NCBI RefSeq assembly: GCF_015140235.1
Contig: NZ_AP023321.1
Span: 1-64,000 of the forward strand
Length of the DNA stretch: 64,000 nucleotides
Source: Solibaculum mannosilyticum
GTDB taxonomy: Bacteria > Bacillota > Clostridia > Oscillospirales > Acutalibacteraceae
Direction: 5' to 3'
A model generated the notes under the pieces. It saw nothing but the letters and a program-made list of their open reading frames with translations. It made no database searches and was not told where the DNA came from. Of the stretch, positions 11,491 through 18,684 are shown piece by piece (within the stretch, counting starts at the first letter, position 1; every line of letters starts with the position of its first letter). The position numbers were made by a program, and so were the translations under genes.

Positions 11491-12303
11491 ATGGAAATTA
11501 AAATCGTATTCAGTGATATCGACGGTACGATTCTAAACAAACGTCATCAGCCAAGCCCGAAGACGGTGGAGACCATCCAGCGTCTTTGCCGGCAAGGGAG
11601 GCCGTTTGTACTGGTGTCGGCCCGCATGCCGCGAGGGATCTATACCGTCCAACGCCAGCTGGGCATCACCCAACCCATCGTGGCCTACAGCGGCGGCCTC
11701 ATCCTGGACGAAAAGGGCGAACCGCTCCTAAGCCTTGGGTTTTGCCCTTCTAAGGCGCTCCTTATAAAATCCTATGTCGATACCCAAGGAGCCTGTTGCA
11801 GCGTCTATACGGGCGATCAGTGGCTTGTGGACGACCAATCCGATCCATGGATCCGGCAGGAAATGCACATTACCCAAGTGACGCCGGAAGAGGGTCGGAT
11901 GGATGATCTTTTAAAAGGCGTGCAAGTTGTCCATAAGCTGTTGCTGATGGATGAGGCGCCGCGCATCGAGGCGTTGGAGCAGGATCTAAAGCGGCGGTTT
12001 GAAGGGCTGCGGATCTATCGGTCCAAAGCCACTTATTTGGAGGTCATGGACGAATCGGCCTCGAAATCGGGAGCGGTCAAGGAATTGTGCCGCATCAAGG
12101 GCATCCCGGTGGAGCAATCGGTGTCCTTTGGGGATCACTTTAACGATATGGATATGCTGGCCGCCACGGGTATGGGATTTGCCATGGCAAACGCCCCCAA
12201 GCAGGTGCGGGAAGCCGCCAGTCACGTGGCGAAGTCCAACGAAGAGGACGGCGTAGCCCGAGCCATTTGCGCTCTCATGGGATGGCAGGATACAAGAGGA
12301 TAG
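11491..12303 (+). CDS. HAD-superfamily Cof-type phosphatase
   Basis: A 270-residue haloacid dehalogenase-type hydrolase of the Cof/IIB group, which dephosphorylates sugar phosphates and related compounds. Motif I is FSDIDGT at residues 6-12 with both catalytic aspartates; motif II is the serine of LVSARM near residue 48; motif IV is SFGDHFNDMDML near residue 213. The ATG at 11491 follows AGGAGCCG at the end of gyrA and gives a clean family N-terminus; the frame extends further upstream but within gyrA. It is probably co-transcribed with gyrA and ends at a strong terminator. Substrate unknown. Confidence 0.9.
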   Translation: MEIKIVFSDIDGTILNKRHQPSPKTVETIQRLCRQGRPFVLVSARMPRGIYTVQRQLGITQPIVAYSGGLILDEKGEPLLSLGFCPSKALLIKSYVDTQGACCSVYTGDQWLVDDQSDPWIRQEMHITQVTPEEGRMDDLLKGVQVVHKLLLMDEAPRIEALEQDLKRRFEGLRIYRSKATYLEVMDESASKSGAVKELCRIKGIPVEQSVSFGDHFNDMDMLAATGMGFAMANAPKQVREAASHVAKSNEEDGVARAICALMGWQDTRG

Positions 12304-12313
12304 GTAAAAATCA

Positions 12314-12345
12314 ACAGCCGCCTGGATAGAAGTCCAGGCGGCTGT
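12314..12345 (+). terminator. Rho-independent terminator after the gyrA operon
   Basis: Perfect 13-bp stem ACAGCCGCCTGGA / TCCAGGCGGCTGT with a 6-base loop, followed by a short T-rich run. It ends the gyrB-YcxB-gyrA-HAD transcription unit. Confidence 0.85.
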
Positions 12346-12681
12346 CTTATATTATAATGGAATGAAATCAGATTCAAAAGACCGAATGGTTCCGATAAAA
12401 GGCGGCTTAGGCGCACCATATGCCGTCCAAGCTCCCTGATGAAAAATCAGGTTTGGGAGAAGAAAACAGGGAAATGCGTTCTGAGTTTTCCTCTCAGTTT
12501 TAAACGGGCCTTTGAAAACTCTGTGGAAAATGTGGAAAACTCTCTGGGAAAGATTTAGGCGTCCAGCGAGTGGCCAGCACTATAGGAGGGGGTATTTCCT
12601 GAAAAAAGGCAAAAAAAACACAATGGACGTCCGACCTTTCCACCGGTCGGATATCCATTGTGGAAAACTCTGTGGAATTGT
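12346..12681. other. Intergenic region with DnaA-box-like nonamers
   Basis: No gene is visible between the HAD and NUDIX genes. The stretch holds a weak hairpin at about 12430-12457 and, on the - strand sense, three exact TTTTCCACA nonamers (+ strand TGTGGAAAA) at 12522-12530, 12531-12539 and 12659-12667, with a further degenerate copy at 12671-12679. The first two are head to tail without a gap. The same nonamer occurs once in the dnaA-dnaN region. A DnaA-binding role is inference. Confidence 0.5.
12611..12662 (-). terminator. Rho-independent terminator of the NUDIX gene
   Basis: An 18-bp stem with two central mismatches (12619-12636 pairs with 12645-12662) and an 8-base loop, followed on the - strand by eight T residues (12611-12618). 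It lies 20 bp after the NUDIX stop. Confidence 0.9.
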
Positions 12682-13230
12682 TTAAATCTTTCCCCGACTA
12701 TGGAGGAGAGCCAGCTTCAAGATACAAACCTGTGTTTTGGCATCACTGATCTGATTTTGGAGCACCATTTCCACCGCTTTGTCCAGCGGGATGCGCTCCA
12801 CCTCCAGGAACTCATCGTCGTCCGGACACGATTCCCCGCTGCTTGTGATGCGGCAGGCGTACAAATAAATAACCTCCTCACAGTAACCCGGGGAAGGGTA
12901 CAACGTGCCCAAGGACAGATATTGATCGGCACAGGCGCCGGTTTCTTCCTTGAGCTCCCGTTTGCCGCACTCCAGAGGATCTTCTCCCGGGGATCGTTTG
13001 CCGGCCGGGACCTCCAGCACCACCTCATGATAGGGATAGCGGAACTGGCGGACAAACAGCACTTCATCCTCATCGGTCAGGGCCGCGATGCAGACCCCTC
13101 CCGGATGTTCCACCACTTCCCGGGAGGCAGGTTGTCCGTTTGGGAGCAGAATCTGATCGACGCGCATGTTGATGATGCGGCCTTTGTAGGGATACTCTTG
13201 GGAAACGGTTTTTTCAGTAAGATCCATCAT
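12682..13230 (-). CDS. NUDIX hydrolase, ADP-ribose pyrophosphatase type
   Basis: A 182-residue NUDIX hydrolase that probably cleaves ADP-ribose to AMP and ribose 5-phosphate. The NUDIX box is intact: GKRSPGEDPLECGKRELKEE followed by TGA, with the GX5EX7REUXEEXG spacing. The upstream segment VLFVRQFRYPYHEVVLEVPAG is typical of the ADPRase (NudF) group. The ATG at 13230 lies 10 bases after AGAAGGA; the frame extends 16 codons further, but that start has no ribosome binding site. It stands alone, opposite in direction to its neighbours, with its own terminator. Confidence 0.88.
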   Translation of the reverse strand: MMDLTEKTVSQEYPYKGRIINMRVDQILLPNGQPASREVVEHPGGVCIAALTDEDEVLFVRQFRYPYHEVVLEVPAGKRSPGEDPLECGKRELKEETGACADQYLSLGTLYPSPGYCEEVIYLYACRITSSGESCPDDDEFLEVERIPLDKAVEMVLQNQISDAKTQVCILKLALLHSRGKI

Positions 13231-13359
13231 GAAAAACACACATCCTTCTTTTTCTGGAATGTTCTGCATAAGATACATCAGGTACTCTTTAGAGAATCAT
13301 GTTAATTGTAATGCTGAGGACAGGAAAAGTAAAGTGTGGAGAAAAATAAGGAGGATCGA

Positions 13360-13388
13360 TTGAATTCGCCACAAAGCCGGGCTATAAT
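13360..13388 (+). promoter_or_regulatory. Sigma-A-type promoter of the YbjQ gene
   Basis: TTGAAT, a 17-base spacer and a perfect TATAAT, about 70 bases before the start codon of the following gene. Confidence 0.75.
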
Positions 13389-13458
13389 TGACGTGGACTG
13401 GGAAGAAAGGCTTCCCGGTCGGTAGAGGAAGCGGTATCTAAGAGATAAGGAGGAAATC

Positions 13459-13773
13459 ATGATGGTATTGGTAACAACCAGTTATATCAGCGACCGCGAA
13501 TTAGCAACCCTGGGAATGGTGAGAGGAGCCACTGTTTTTTCCAAGAACATCGGCAGCGATATCGCCGCCGGATTTAAGAATCTGGTGGGAGGAGAGCTTA
13601 AGGGATACACCGATATGCTCAATAAATCCCGAGAAATCGCCATTCAGCGCATGATCGAGAATGCCCAAGAGATGGGTGCCGATGCCATTGTAGATGTGCG
13701 TTTTGCATCCAGCACCATTACGTCAGGAGCTGCTGAAGTGATGGCTTACGGCACAGCCGTCAAATTCAAATAA
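13459..13773 (+). CDS. YbjQ/UPF0145 family protein
   Basis: A 104-residue protein of the YbjQ (UPF0145) family, sometimes called heavy-metal-binding domain proteins. Visible family features are the opening VTTSYISDRELATLGMVRG, the middle helix ending in ARMIENAQEMGADAIVDVRF-like sequence (here QRMIENAQEMGADAIVDVRF) and the glycine-rich end EVMAYGTAVKF. Members form pentameric rings; the biological role is unknown. The ATG follows AAGGAGG and the gene has its own promoter and terminator, so it is a single-gene unit. Confidence 0.88.
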   Translation: MMVLVTTSYISDRELATLGMVRGATVFSKNIGSDIAAGFKNLVGGELKGYTDMLNKSREIAIQRMIENAQEMGADAIVDVRFASSTITSGAAEVMAYGTAVKFK

Positions 13774-13787
13774 AAGCAAAAAAGCTA

Positions 13788-13827
13788 CGCCTGGCAACCA
13801 GATTGATCTGGTTGCCAGGCGTTTGTT
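13788..13827. terminator. Bidirectional terminator between YbjQ gene and lexA
   Basis: Perfect 15-bp stem CGCCTGGCAACCAGA / TCTGGTTGCCAGGCG with loop TTGA, then TTTGTTTTG on the + strand. On the - strand the hairpin is followed by GTAGCTTTTTT, so it can also terminate lexA, whose stop is 8 bp away. Confidence 0.9.
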
Positions 13828-13834
13828 TTGTCCA

Positions 13835-14428
13835 TCAATTGTAAAACCGCAGGCAAGCGATGACTTGCCCCAGGATGTCCACCTGATCCACAATGATGGG
13901 ATCCATGGTGGGATTCTCCGGCTGGAGACGGAAATGACCGTCTTCCTTATAAAACCGTTTAACCGTGGCGTTTTCCCCTTCCACCAAGGCCACTACGATG
14001 TCGCCGTTTTGAGCGGAAGGCACTTTTTCCACCACAACAATATCGCCGTCTAAGATACCGGCTTCGATCATACTTTCACCCTGCACCCGCAGAGCAAAAA
14101 GATCGCATCCCTTTTTGCGGGATCCGGGGAAAGGGATATACTCCTCGATTTCCTCCACCGCCATAATAGGCTGGCCGGCTGTGACACGGCCCAGCAGCGG
14201 GACAAATCGGGATGTTTCCTGCGTCAGCTTAATGGAACGGTTGCGGCCGTGATCTCTGGTGATGTAGCCGGCGCTCTCCAAAGCGCCGAGATGGTAATGG
14301 ACGGTGGAGGTGGACTTAATACCAGTGCGCTCACAAATTTCCCGCACAGATGGGGGGATGCCGTCCTCTTGGATGCGCTGGCGAATAAAGTCATAGACCA
14401 TCGCCTGGGATTGGCTTAGGGATTTCAT
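13835..14428 (-). CDS. lexA: LexA SOS-response repressor
   Basis: The repressor of the SOS regulon, which self-cleaves when bound to RecA filaments. The 197-residue product has an N-terminal winged helix-turn-helix (about 1-70), the scissile bond Ala84-Gly85 in RVTAGQP, and the S24 peptidase dyad Ser119 (QGESMIEAG) and Lys157 (ATVKRF). All catalytic residues are present. The ATG at 14428 follows AGAGGAGG; a longer frame upstream is not used. A promoter and an operator-like palindrome lie just upstream, consistent with autoregulation. Confidence 0.96.
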   Translation of the reverse strand: MKSLSQSQAMVYDFIRQRIQEDGIPPSVREICERTGIKSTSTVHYHLGALESAGYITRDHGRNRSIKLTQETSRFVPLLGRVTAGQPIMAVEEIEEYIPFPGSRKKGCDLFALRVQGESMIEAGILDGDIVVVEKVPSAQNGDIVVALVEGENATVKRFYKEDGHFRLQPENPTMDPIIVDQVDILGQVIACLRFYN

Positions 14429-14476
14429 AGTAGGTTCCTCCTCTGTGGATCGAGAACATTTCCTAGTTTTGTAGAC

Positions 14477-14515
14477 ATTATAGCATACTCCGGCGATAAA
14501 ATCAAACAAATGTTT
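14477..14515 (-). promoter_or_regulatory. lexA promoter with overlapping SOS-box-like palindrome
   Basis: On the - strand TTGATT (14500-14505), a 17-base spacer and TATAAT (14477-14482) form a good promoter. The -35 element is overlapped by AAACAAATGTTT (14504-14515), a symmetric AAAC-N4-GTTT that is one base per arm away from the Gram-positive SOS box GAAC-N4-GTTC. Autorepression by LexA is an inference. Confidence 0.6.
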
Positions 14516-14910
14516 TTAATTCCGTTTATTTTCTATTTGATTTTTTGTGGTATGTTCTCACCTATATGAGAAGGGGCTTAGAAAATTAAAAGAATATTCA
14601 TAACATATTCACAATGCCGACAATGTCAAACGATATACTACACTTGTACCCAAAGAAATGAACGGAGCCGCACCGGTCAGACGGGTACATGTTCTACCCT
14701 CCTCAAAGCACCCCTCAAGCCAGAAAAGGCTGGACCATTTTGGTCCAGCCTTTTCTTATTGCCAAATTTTCTGATGGCGGGAAGATGAACAGCCTGCGCA
14801 GATGGTAAAAAAGCGAAGCCTATGCGCCAATCCCCAGTTGCCGTGTCAACCGAGATCGGCCCTCATACCGGTAAAAGGGCGGCGTGGCTCCAGGCACTGC
14901 CTGGACCCGG
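14516..14910. other. Intergenic region between lexA and spoIIE ends
   Basis: No gene is supported. It holds the inverted repeat TTCTCA-N6-TGAGAA (14555-14572), a terminator hairpin (14724-14754) and the palindrome CCAGGC-ACT-GCCTGG (14890-14904). The remainder has no recognisable structure. Confidence 0.5.
14724..14754. terminator. Terminator hairpin downstream of spoIIE
   Basis: Perfect 14-bp stem AAAAGGCTGGACCA / TGGTCCAGCCTTTT with loop TTT; the T residues are part of the stem on both strands. Because spoIIE is the only gene transcribed toward it, it is most likely its terminator. Confidence 0.75.
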
Positions 14911-17241
14911 TTAGACGCCTTTTTTTACGATACCGACCAGAGCGGTAATATCGTCGTCCTTGCCGTCCAGACGTCTCAGACGGGCCTGTTCCACAATGCG
15001 TTCGGCCAGCTGTTGGGCGGTAAACTGTCCGGCGGCTGTCAGTTCGGCCTCCATCCAGTCGGTGCCGCTGCAAATGGCCCCGTCGGACACCATCAGGATA
15101 ATATCTCCTTCCCTGAGCCGGAGCTCCGAATGTTCAAAGGAGATGTCCCGCAGGATCCCCACCGGCAAAGAGGCCGTGTCGCATGAGAGAACCTTGCCGT
15201 TTTTGCGGATCAGGGTCAGGGGGGCGCCGGCCTTCATCAGCTGGAGATGGCCGGTATAGAGGTCGAAACAAGCTACGTCCAAGGTGGACAACGCCTCGTC
15301 CCGGGACTTGCACATGAGAGCTGAATTGACCACGCCCAGGGAATTGTCAAACCCAAACCCCGCTTTAATAAGTTGTCCCAAGAGAGAGGTGGTCATGACG
15401 CCCTCCACTGCGGCGCGTCCACCGGAGCCCATGCCGTCGCTGATCATGAGGATGGCGCGGCCTTGGCCGTCGAAGAAGCTTTCACAGGAATCGCCGCACA
15501 AGGGCCCGTCCTGATAGGACCGCTGGGCGCATCCGATGGACAGCCGGTACACCGCCTGTTGGCAGAAGGTCAGACGGGTCTGGCCGTGGACAGATGCAAC
15601 ACCCGGCATTTCAAATACCCGATCACAGGCCTCCCCTACCGCCTGAGTCAGCTTGCGCAGGGAAACCGATTGCATGTCGTAGCCCGTCACAACCGCCGTG
15701 ACCGTCATGCGTTCAAACCGGTCCAGAAGACAGCTGACGTCGGCCGGCGGCAGGTTAAACTCACTGAGGACCTCCGCTACCCGGTTGGCGCAGGGCTGAT
15801 CGAAGGATTGGGCCTCCTCCAGCTGGTCGGCCAGCTCACCGATCATATCGGCCATGCCTTCGAACTGATCCACCACCGCGCCGCGCACCTCCGCCACCCG
15901 GCGTTCGGCCGCCTCCCGGACGGCATAATCCCGATAACTCGCGTTGATCTCCCGCAGGAACTCGTCCACATGGCAGCATCGCTTGGAAAAATAGGCCGGG
16001 ATATCGGAACGTTCGATGTGCCCGTTTTTGCGCAGGATGGAGGTAAAATCATTGACGGCGTTTTGGGTATCGTAACAAGCCGGGCCCCAGCAGAACATGC
16101 TGAGCCCGCAGTTACGGCATACACGGTCGGTCGCCTGGGAGAAGGTGGTATCCAGATTGGGAGTGGTCATCTTGCGCAGCTTTTTGGACGCGGCATCCAC
16201 CGACTGGGAGATCTCTCCCAACGACTTGGACGCAAACTGCAAACGCATGACCACCGATTTGCGAAGCCCTTCCGTAACCGGAATGGCCGTCACCTTGGGA
16301 TCCAGGACCTTGCGCAAGCTGGCGCCCCAGTCGGCCGGGAACAAGATAAACAGCACCGAAGCGATCATGACTTCAAATAACCCCGCATACACCGCAGGGG
16401 ATCCCCCCACGCGGACGGCTACAATGCCGTTAGACACGATGAAGGCCAAGGCGCTGGCCAAACGGTTGAGCGGGGAGAACAATCCGGCCATCAGGCCGCC
16501 GACGGCATAGGCGCCGCCGAGATGGGACATATCGGCGCTGCTGAGGCTCATGATGAGTCCCGTCGCCACGCCGGCGATGGAACCGCAGGATTCACGTCCG
16601 TAAAAGGCGGCCAATAGCACCATCAGCACCGCCAGGATGCGTCCTACGGAGATGCCGGCGATGTCCAGGCGGGACAAGGCCACCAGGATGGCCGCCGCCG
16701 ATACCACAACACTGCACAGCTCCTGACGGGATAGCGTGGTAATTCGCCTGCCCTCCCACAGGATGCGCAGGCTGACGGCGAAGAAAAAGGCCGATCCGCC
16801 GCAGAGGAGGGATTCCGCCCCCACCGACAACAAGGAAGATACGCCTGTCCCATACACCGGCAGCAAGGCGGCGCCCGTAGCAGCCATGGCGATAAAGGCC
16901 GAGATGGGCGCATAAGCCGGATGACGCACCATTCTTTTGAAGGGGCCGAAGATCCACTGAATGGCAAGCACCGTCGCCAGCGCCGCCAGGTACCGGAGGG
17001 GCTGTCCCGCGCCGCCCGGGACGATGGTTCCCATCGCCACGCCTGCCGCCACAAAGATGTTGACCCGTCCCTTGGGCACCGAGGCGGCGAAGGCGATGCC
17101 GAAGGGCGCTAAACTGTCGAATACCGTGGCCTGGGAGAGCAGGAATCCCAACACCGTCAGACAACACGTCTCAATGACCCGCACCCATTGACGTGGCAGC
17201 GCCTTTCCCGCCAGAGGCCGGCGCAAAACTCGTTCTTTCAT
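14911..17241 (-). CDS. spoIIE: Stage II sporulation protein E
   Basis: SpoIIE is a membrane-bound PP2C-type phosphatase that dephosphorylates SpoIIAA and so activates sigma-F in the forespore; it also localises with FtsZ at the polar septum. The 776-residue product starts with about 10 membrane segments (residues about 30-310), then a regulatory region containing a Cys group (CRNCGLSMFCWGPACY), and ends in the PP2C domain with CGDS, SDGMGSGGRAAVEG and MVSDGAICSG. The ATG at 17241 follows GGTGGTGG; 68 further codons upstream are open but run into the leader and terminator region and are not taken. Its presence marks the organism as a spore-former. Confidence 0.95.
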   Translation of the reverse strand: MKERVLRRPLAGKALPRQWVRVIETCCLTVLGFLLSQATVFDSLAPFGIAFAASVPKGRVNIFVAAGVAMGTIVPGGAGQPLRYLAALATVLAIQWIFGPFKRMVRHPAYAPISAFIAMAATGAALLPVYGTGVSSLLSVGAESLLCGGSAFFFAVSLRILWEGRRITTLSRQELCSVVVSAAAILVALSRLDIAGISVGRILAVLMVLLAAFYGRESCGSIAGVATGLIMSLSSADMSHLGGAYAVGGLMAGLFSPLNRLASALAFIVSNGIVAVRVGGSPAVYAGLFEVMIASVLFILFPADWGASLRKVLDPKVTAIPVTEGLRKSVVMRLQFASKSLGEISQSVDAASKKLRKMTTPNLDTTFSQATDRVCRNCGLSMFCWGPACYDTQNAVNDFTSILRKNGHIERSDIPAYFSKRCCHVDEFLREINASYRDYAVREAAERRVAEVRGAVVDQFEGMADMIGELADQLEEAQSFDQPCANRVAEVLSEFNLPPADVSCLLDRFERMTVTAVVTGYDMQSVSLRKLTQAVGEACDRVFEMPGVASVHGQTRLTFCQQAVYRLSIGCAQRSYQDGPLCGDSCESFFDGQGRAILMISDGMGSGGRAAVEGVMTTSLLGQLIKAGFGFDNSLGVVNSALMCKSRDEALSTLDVACFDLYTGHLQLMKAGAPLTLIRKNGKVLSCDTASLPVGILRDISFEHSELRLREGDIILMVSDGAICSGTDWMEAELTAAGQFTAQQLAERIVEQARLRRLDGKDDDITALVGIVKKGV

Positions 17242-17401
17242 GGAAACACCACCACCTGTTGATTTGTTGTTTGCCCGTTCTTTGGGAGCGGACAAGTTGT
17301 ATCTCCCATTATAAGAACGGGAAATTACAAATAATGTAAAAACCAGGAGAGGCGTCCAAAAAAGATGGACAACTTTTTGCACGCATTTTGGATAAGCGGC
17401 A

Positions 17402-17440
17402 CAAACAAAGAGCCTCAGGCGACTGTTTCGCCCAAGGCTC
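17402..17440 (-). terminator. Terminator of the first XRE gene
   Basis: On the - strand GAGCCTTGGGCG pairs with CGCCTGAGGCTC (two mismatches, 7-base loop) and is followed by TTTGTTTGT. It lies 23 bp after the XRE gene stop. Confidence 0.7.
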
Positions 17441-17463
17441 TCCATTTTTTATTAGAAAGAGTG

Positions 17464-17721
17464 TCAAAACGTCTCATCCGAATCATCGTCAAAAGAATAG
17501 TTGTTTAGTGAATCAAAATCCAGAAATTCCGAAAGGGTCATATTGAATGCAATAGCGATTTTATGAAGTGTTTTGACACGAGGATTTCTGGTAACGCCTC
17601 GGATAATGTTATCCAGGGTAGATTGTTTCACATCACTCATAGCGGCCAATTTATTGATTGAAATACCGCGCTTGTGGCATAGGCTGCGAATGCGTCCCAC
17701 ATAGAGTTCGGAATATTCCAT
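17464..17721 (-). CDS. XRE-family helix-turn-helix regulator, copy A
   Basis: An 85-residue Cro/C1-type DNA-binding protein. The helix-turn-helix is SINKLAAMSDVKQSTLDNII (about 23-42), followed by RNPRVKTLHKIAIAFNMTLS, the usual fifth helix. The tail is acidic (FDDDSDET). The ATG at 17721 follows AGGAGGAAGGGG. It is in the same direction as a second XRE gene 80 bp upstream, but a terminator separates them. The target is unknown. Confidence 0.88.
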   Translation of the reverse strand: MEYSELYVGRIRSLCHKRGISINKLAAMSDVKQSTLDNIIRGVTRNPRVKTLHKIAIAFNMTLSEFLDFDSLNNYSFDDDSDETF

Positions 17722-17772
17722 AACCCCTTCCTCCTCTTTTACTATCAATTACAATGGGATCTGATGCAGATA

Positions 17773-17803
17773 AAAAGCACTCACCAAAACAGTGAGTGCT
17801 TTT
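17773..17803 (-). terminator. Terminator overlapping the stop of the second XRE gene
   Basis: Perfect 12-bp stem AAAAGCACTCAC / GTGAGTGCTTTT with a 7-base loop. The XRE stop codon lies in the outer stem, so the gene ends exactly at its terminator. Confidence 0.85.
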
Positions 17804-18044
17804 ATTTTATTTCTTGTTCCAAATGATCGAACAAATCGCAGTCAAAAAACTCCCGGAGACTTATGTCCAGACCGTCGCAGATTTTCTTCAGGGAGACAAT
17901 ACCAGGGTTCTGACTCTTTTCACCAAGGATACTGTAGACCGTAGAAGGAGATACGCCAGAAAGATTCGCCAGTGTATTAATAGCGAGATCCCTTTGATTG
18001 CAAAGATCAAGAATGCGTGCTGCCACAGCTTGCTTTGTATTCAA
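17802..18044 (-). CDS. XRE-family helix-turn-helix regulator, copy B
   Basis: An 80-residue Cro/C1-type regulator: helix-turn-helix AINTLANLSGVSPSTVYSIL (about 21-40), then NPGIVSLKKICDGLDISLREFF, typical of single-domain repressors. Translation starts at TTG, 9 bases after GGGGGA. Its divergent neighbour is a SLOG-like gene. The 134-bp space between them contains three copies of the palindrome CGATATATCG, one overlapping the -10 box of this gene, which suggests autorepression and joint control of the neighbour (inference). Confidence 0.88.
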   Translation of the reverse strand: MNTKQAVAARILDLCNQRDLAINTLANLSGVSPSTVYSILGEKSQNPGIVSLKKICDGLDISLREFFDCDLFDHLEQEIK

Positions 18045-18064
18045 ATAGAATCCCCCTTTTTATC

Positions 18065-18162
18065 ACGATATATCGTAATAAAAAGTGTACCCAAGTTTTC
18101 GTTAAATCGTGTGGGATATATCGCAAATACAGAAGATCTATGATATAATTACGATATATCCC
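18065..18162. promoter_or_regulatory. Divergent control region with three CGATATATC operators
   Basis: Perfect palindrome ACGATATATCGT at 18065-18076, overlapping a - strand -10 (TATATC, with TTGGGT 16 bases upstream at 18089-18094). Two further copies, GGGATATATCG (18113-18123) and CGATATATCCC (18152-18162), are an exact 11-bp inverted repeat of each other and bracket the + strand -10 TATAAT (18144-18149). The ribosome binding site AGAAGGAG for the next gene follows at 18163. A repressor bound here would block both promoters. XRE copy B is the obvious candidate. Confidence 0.65.
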
Positions 18163-18178
18163 AGAAGGAGAGAAAAGA

Positions 18179-18613
18179 ATGATTTGTACTTTTTTTGGCC
18201 ATCACGATTGTCCACCTGCTGTTATCCCAAAATTAAAAGCAGTGTTGGAGGATTTAATCATCCATTATTCAGTGGAACAGTTTTATGTAGGGAATCATGG
18301 GTATTTTGATTTTTATGTGCAAAGTATTTTGAAGGATCTGAGTAGCCAATATCCACAGATTCATTATTTTATTGTGTTGGCTTATGTTCCAAATGAAAAT
18401 ATACAATTTTCTGAAACTGATTTTTCTCATATGATATTTCCTATTACAATTTGTAACGCTCCACCGAAGCTTGCAATCTTATATCGGAATAAATAGATGG
18501 TAGAACAATCTGATCTTGTAGTAACTTATATTACTAGGTCTTCCGGTGGAGCAGTAAAATTTGCAAGACTGGCACAAGAGAAAAAGAAAATTTATATCAA
18601 TTTAGCGATATAA
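18179..18613 (+). pseudogene. SLOG-like protein gene with an in-frame amber codon
   Basis: The reading frame starts after AGAAGGAG and gives 105 residues (MICTFFGHHDCPPAVIPKLK onward) before TAG at 18494-18496. Beyond it the same frame continues for 38 codons with clearly related sequence (MVEQSDLVVTYITRSSGGA, then KFARLAQEKKKIYINLA) and ends at TAA. Intact relatives, as I remember them, read RNKWM across this point, so TGG to TAG is the simplest change. The pattern FFGH near the start and VTYITxxxGGA near the end recalls Rossmann-like nucleotide-binding SLOG/DUF1273 proteins; the function is unknown. The truncated product may still be made. Bases here are more AT-rich than neighbours. Confidence 0.75.
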
Positions 18614-18655
18614 AAAGGATTCCCCCGGATAAGAAATTACCGGGGGAATCCTTTT
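18613..18655. terminator. Bidirectional terminator between SLOG pseudogene and pdxK
   Basis: Perfect 16-bp stem AAAAGGATTCCCCCGG / CCGGGGGAATCCTTTT with an 11-base loop, T-rich on both sides. It serves the convergent SLOG-like and pyridoxal kinase genes. Confidence 0.9.
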
Positions 18656-18684
18656 GGTTGCTATTATGAGAACATGCATTCTTC

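Noticed and set aside
18494-18496. Programmed recoding of TAG (for example pyrrolysine)
   Set aside because: Other genes in the window end at TAG in the normal way, no insertion structure is seen and the family appears to have Trp here.
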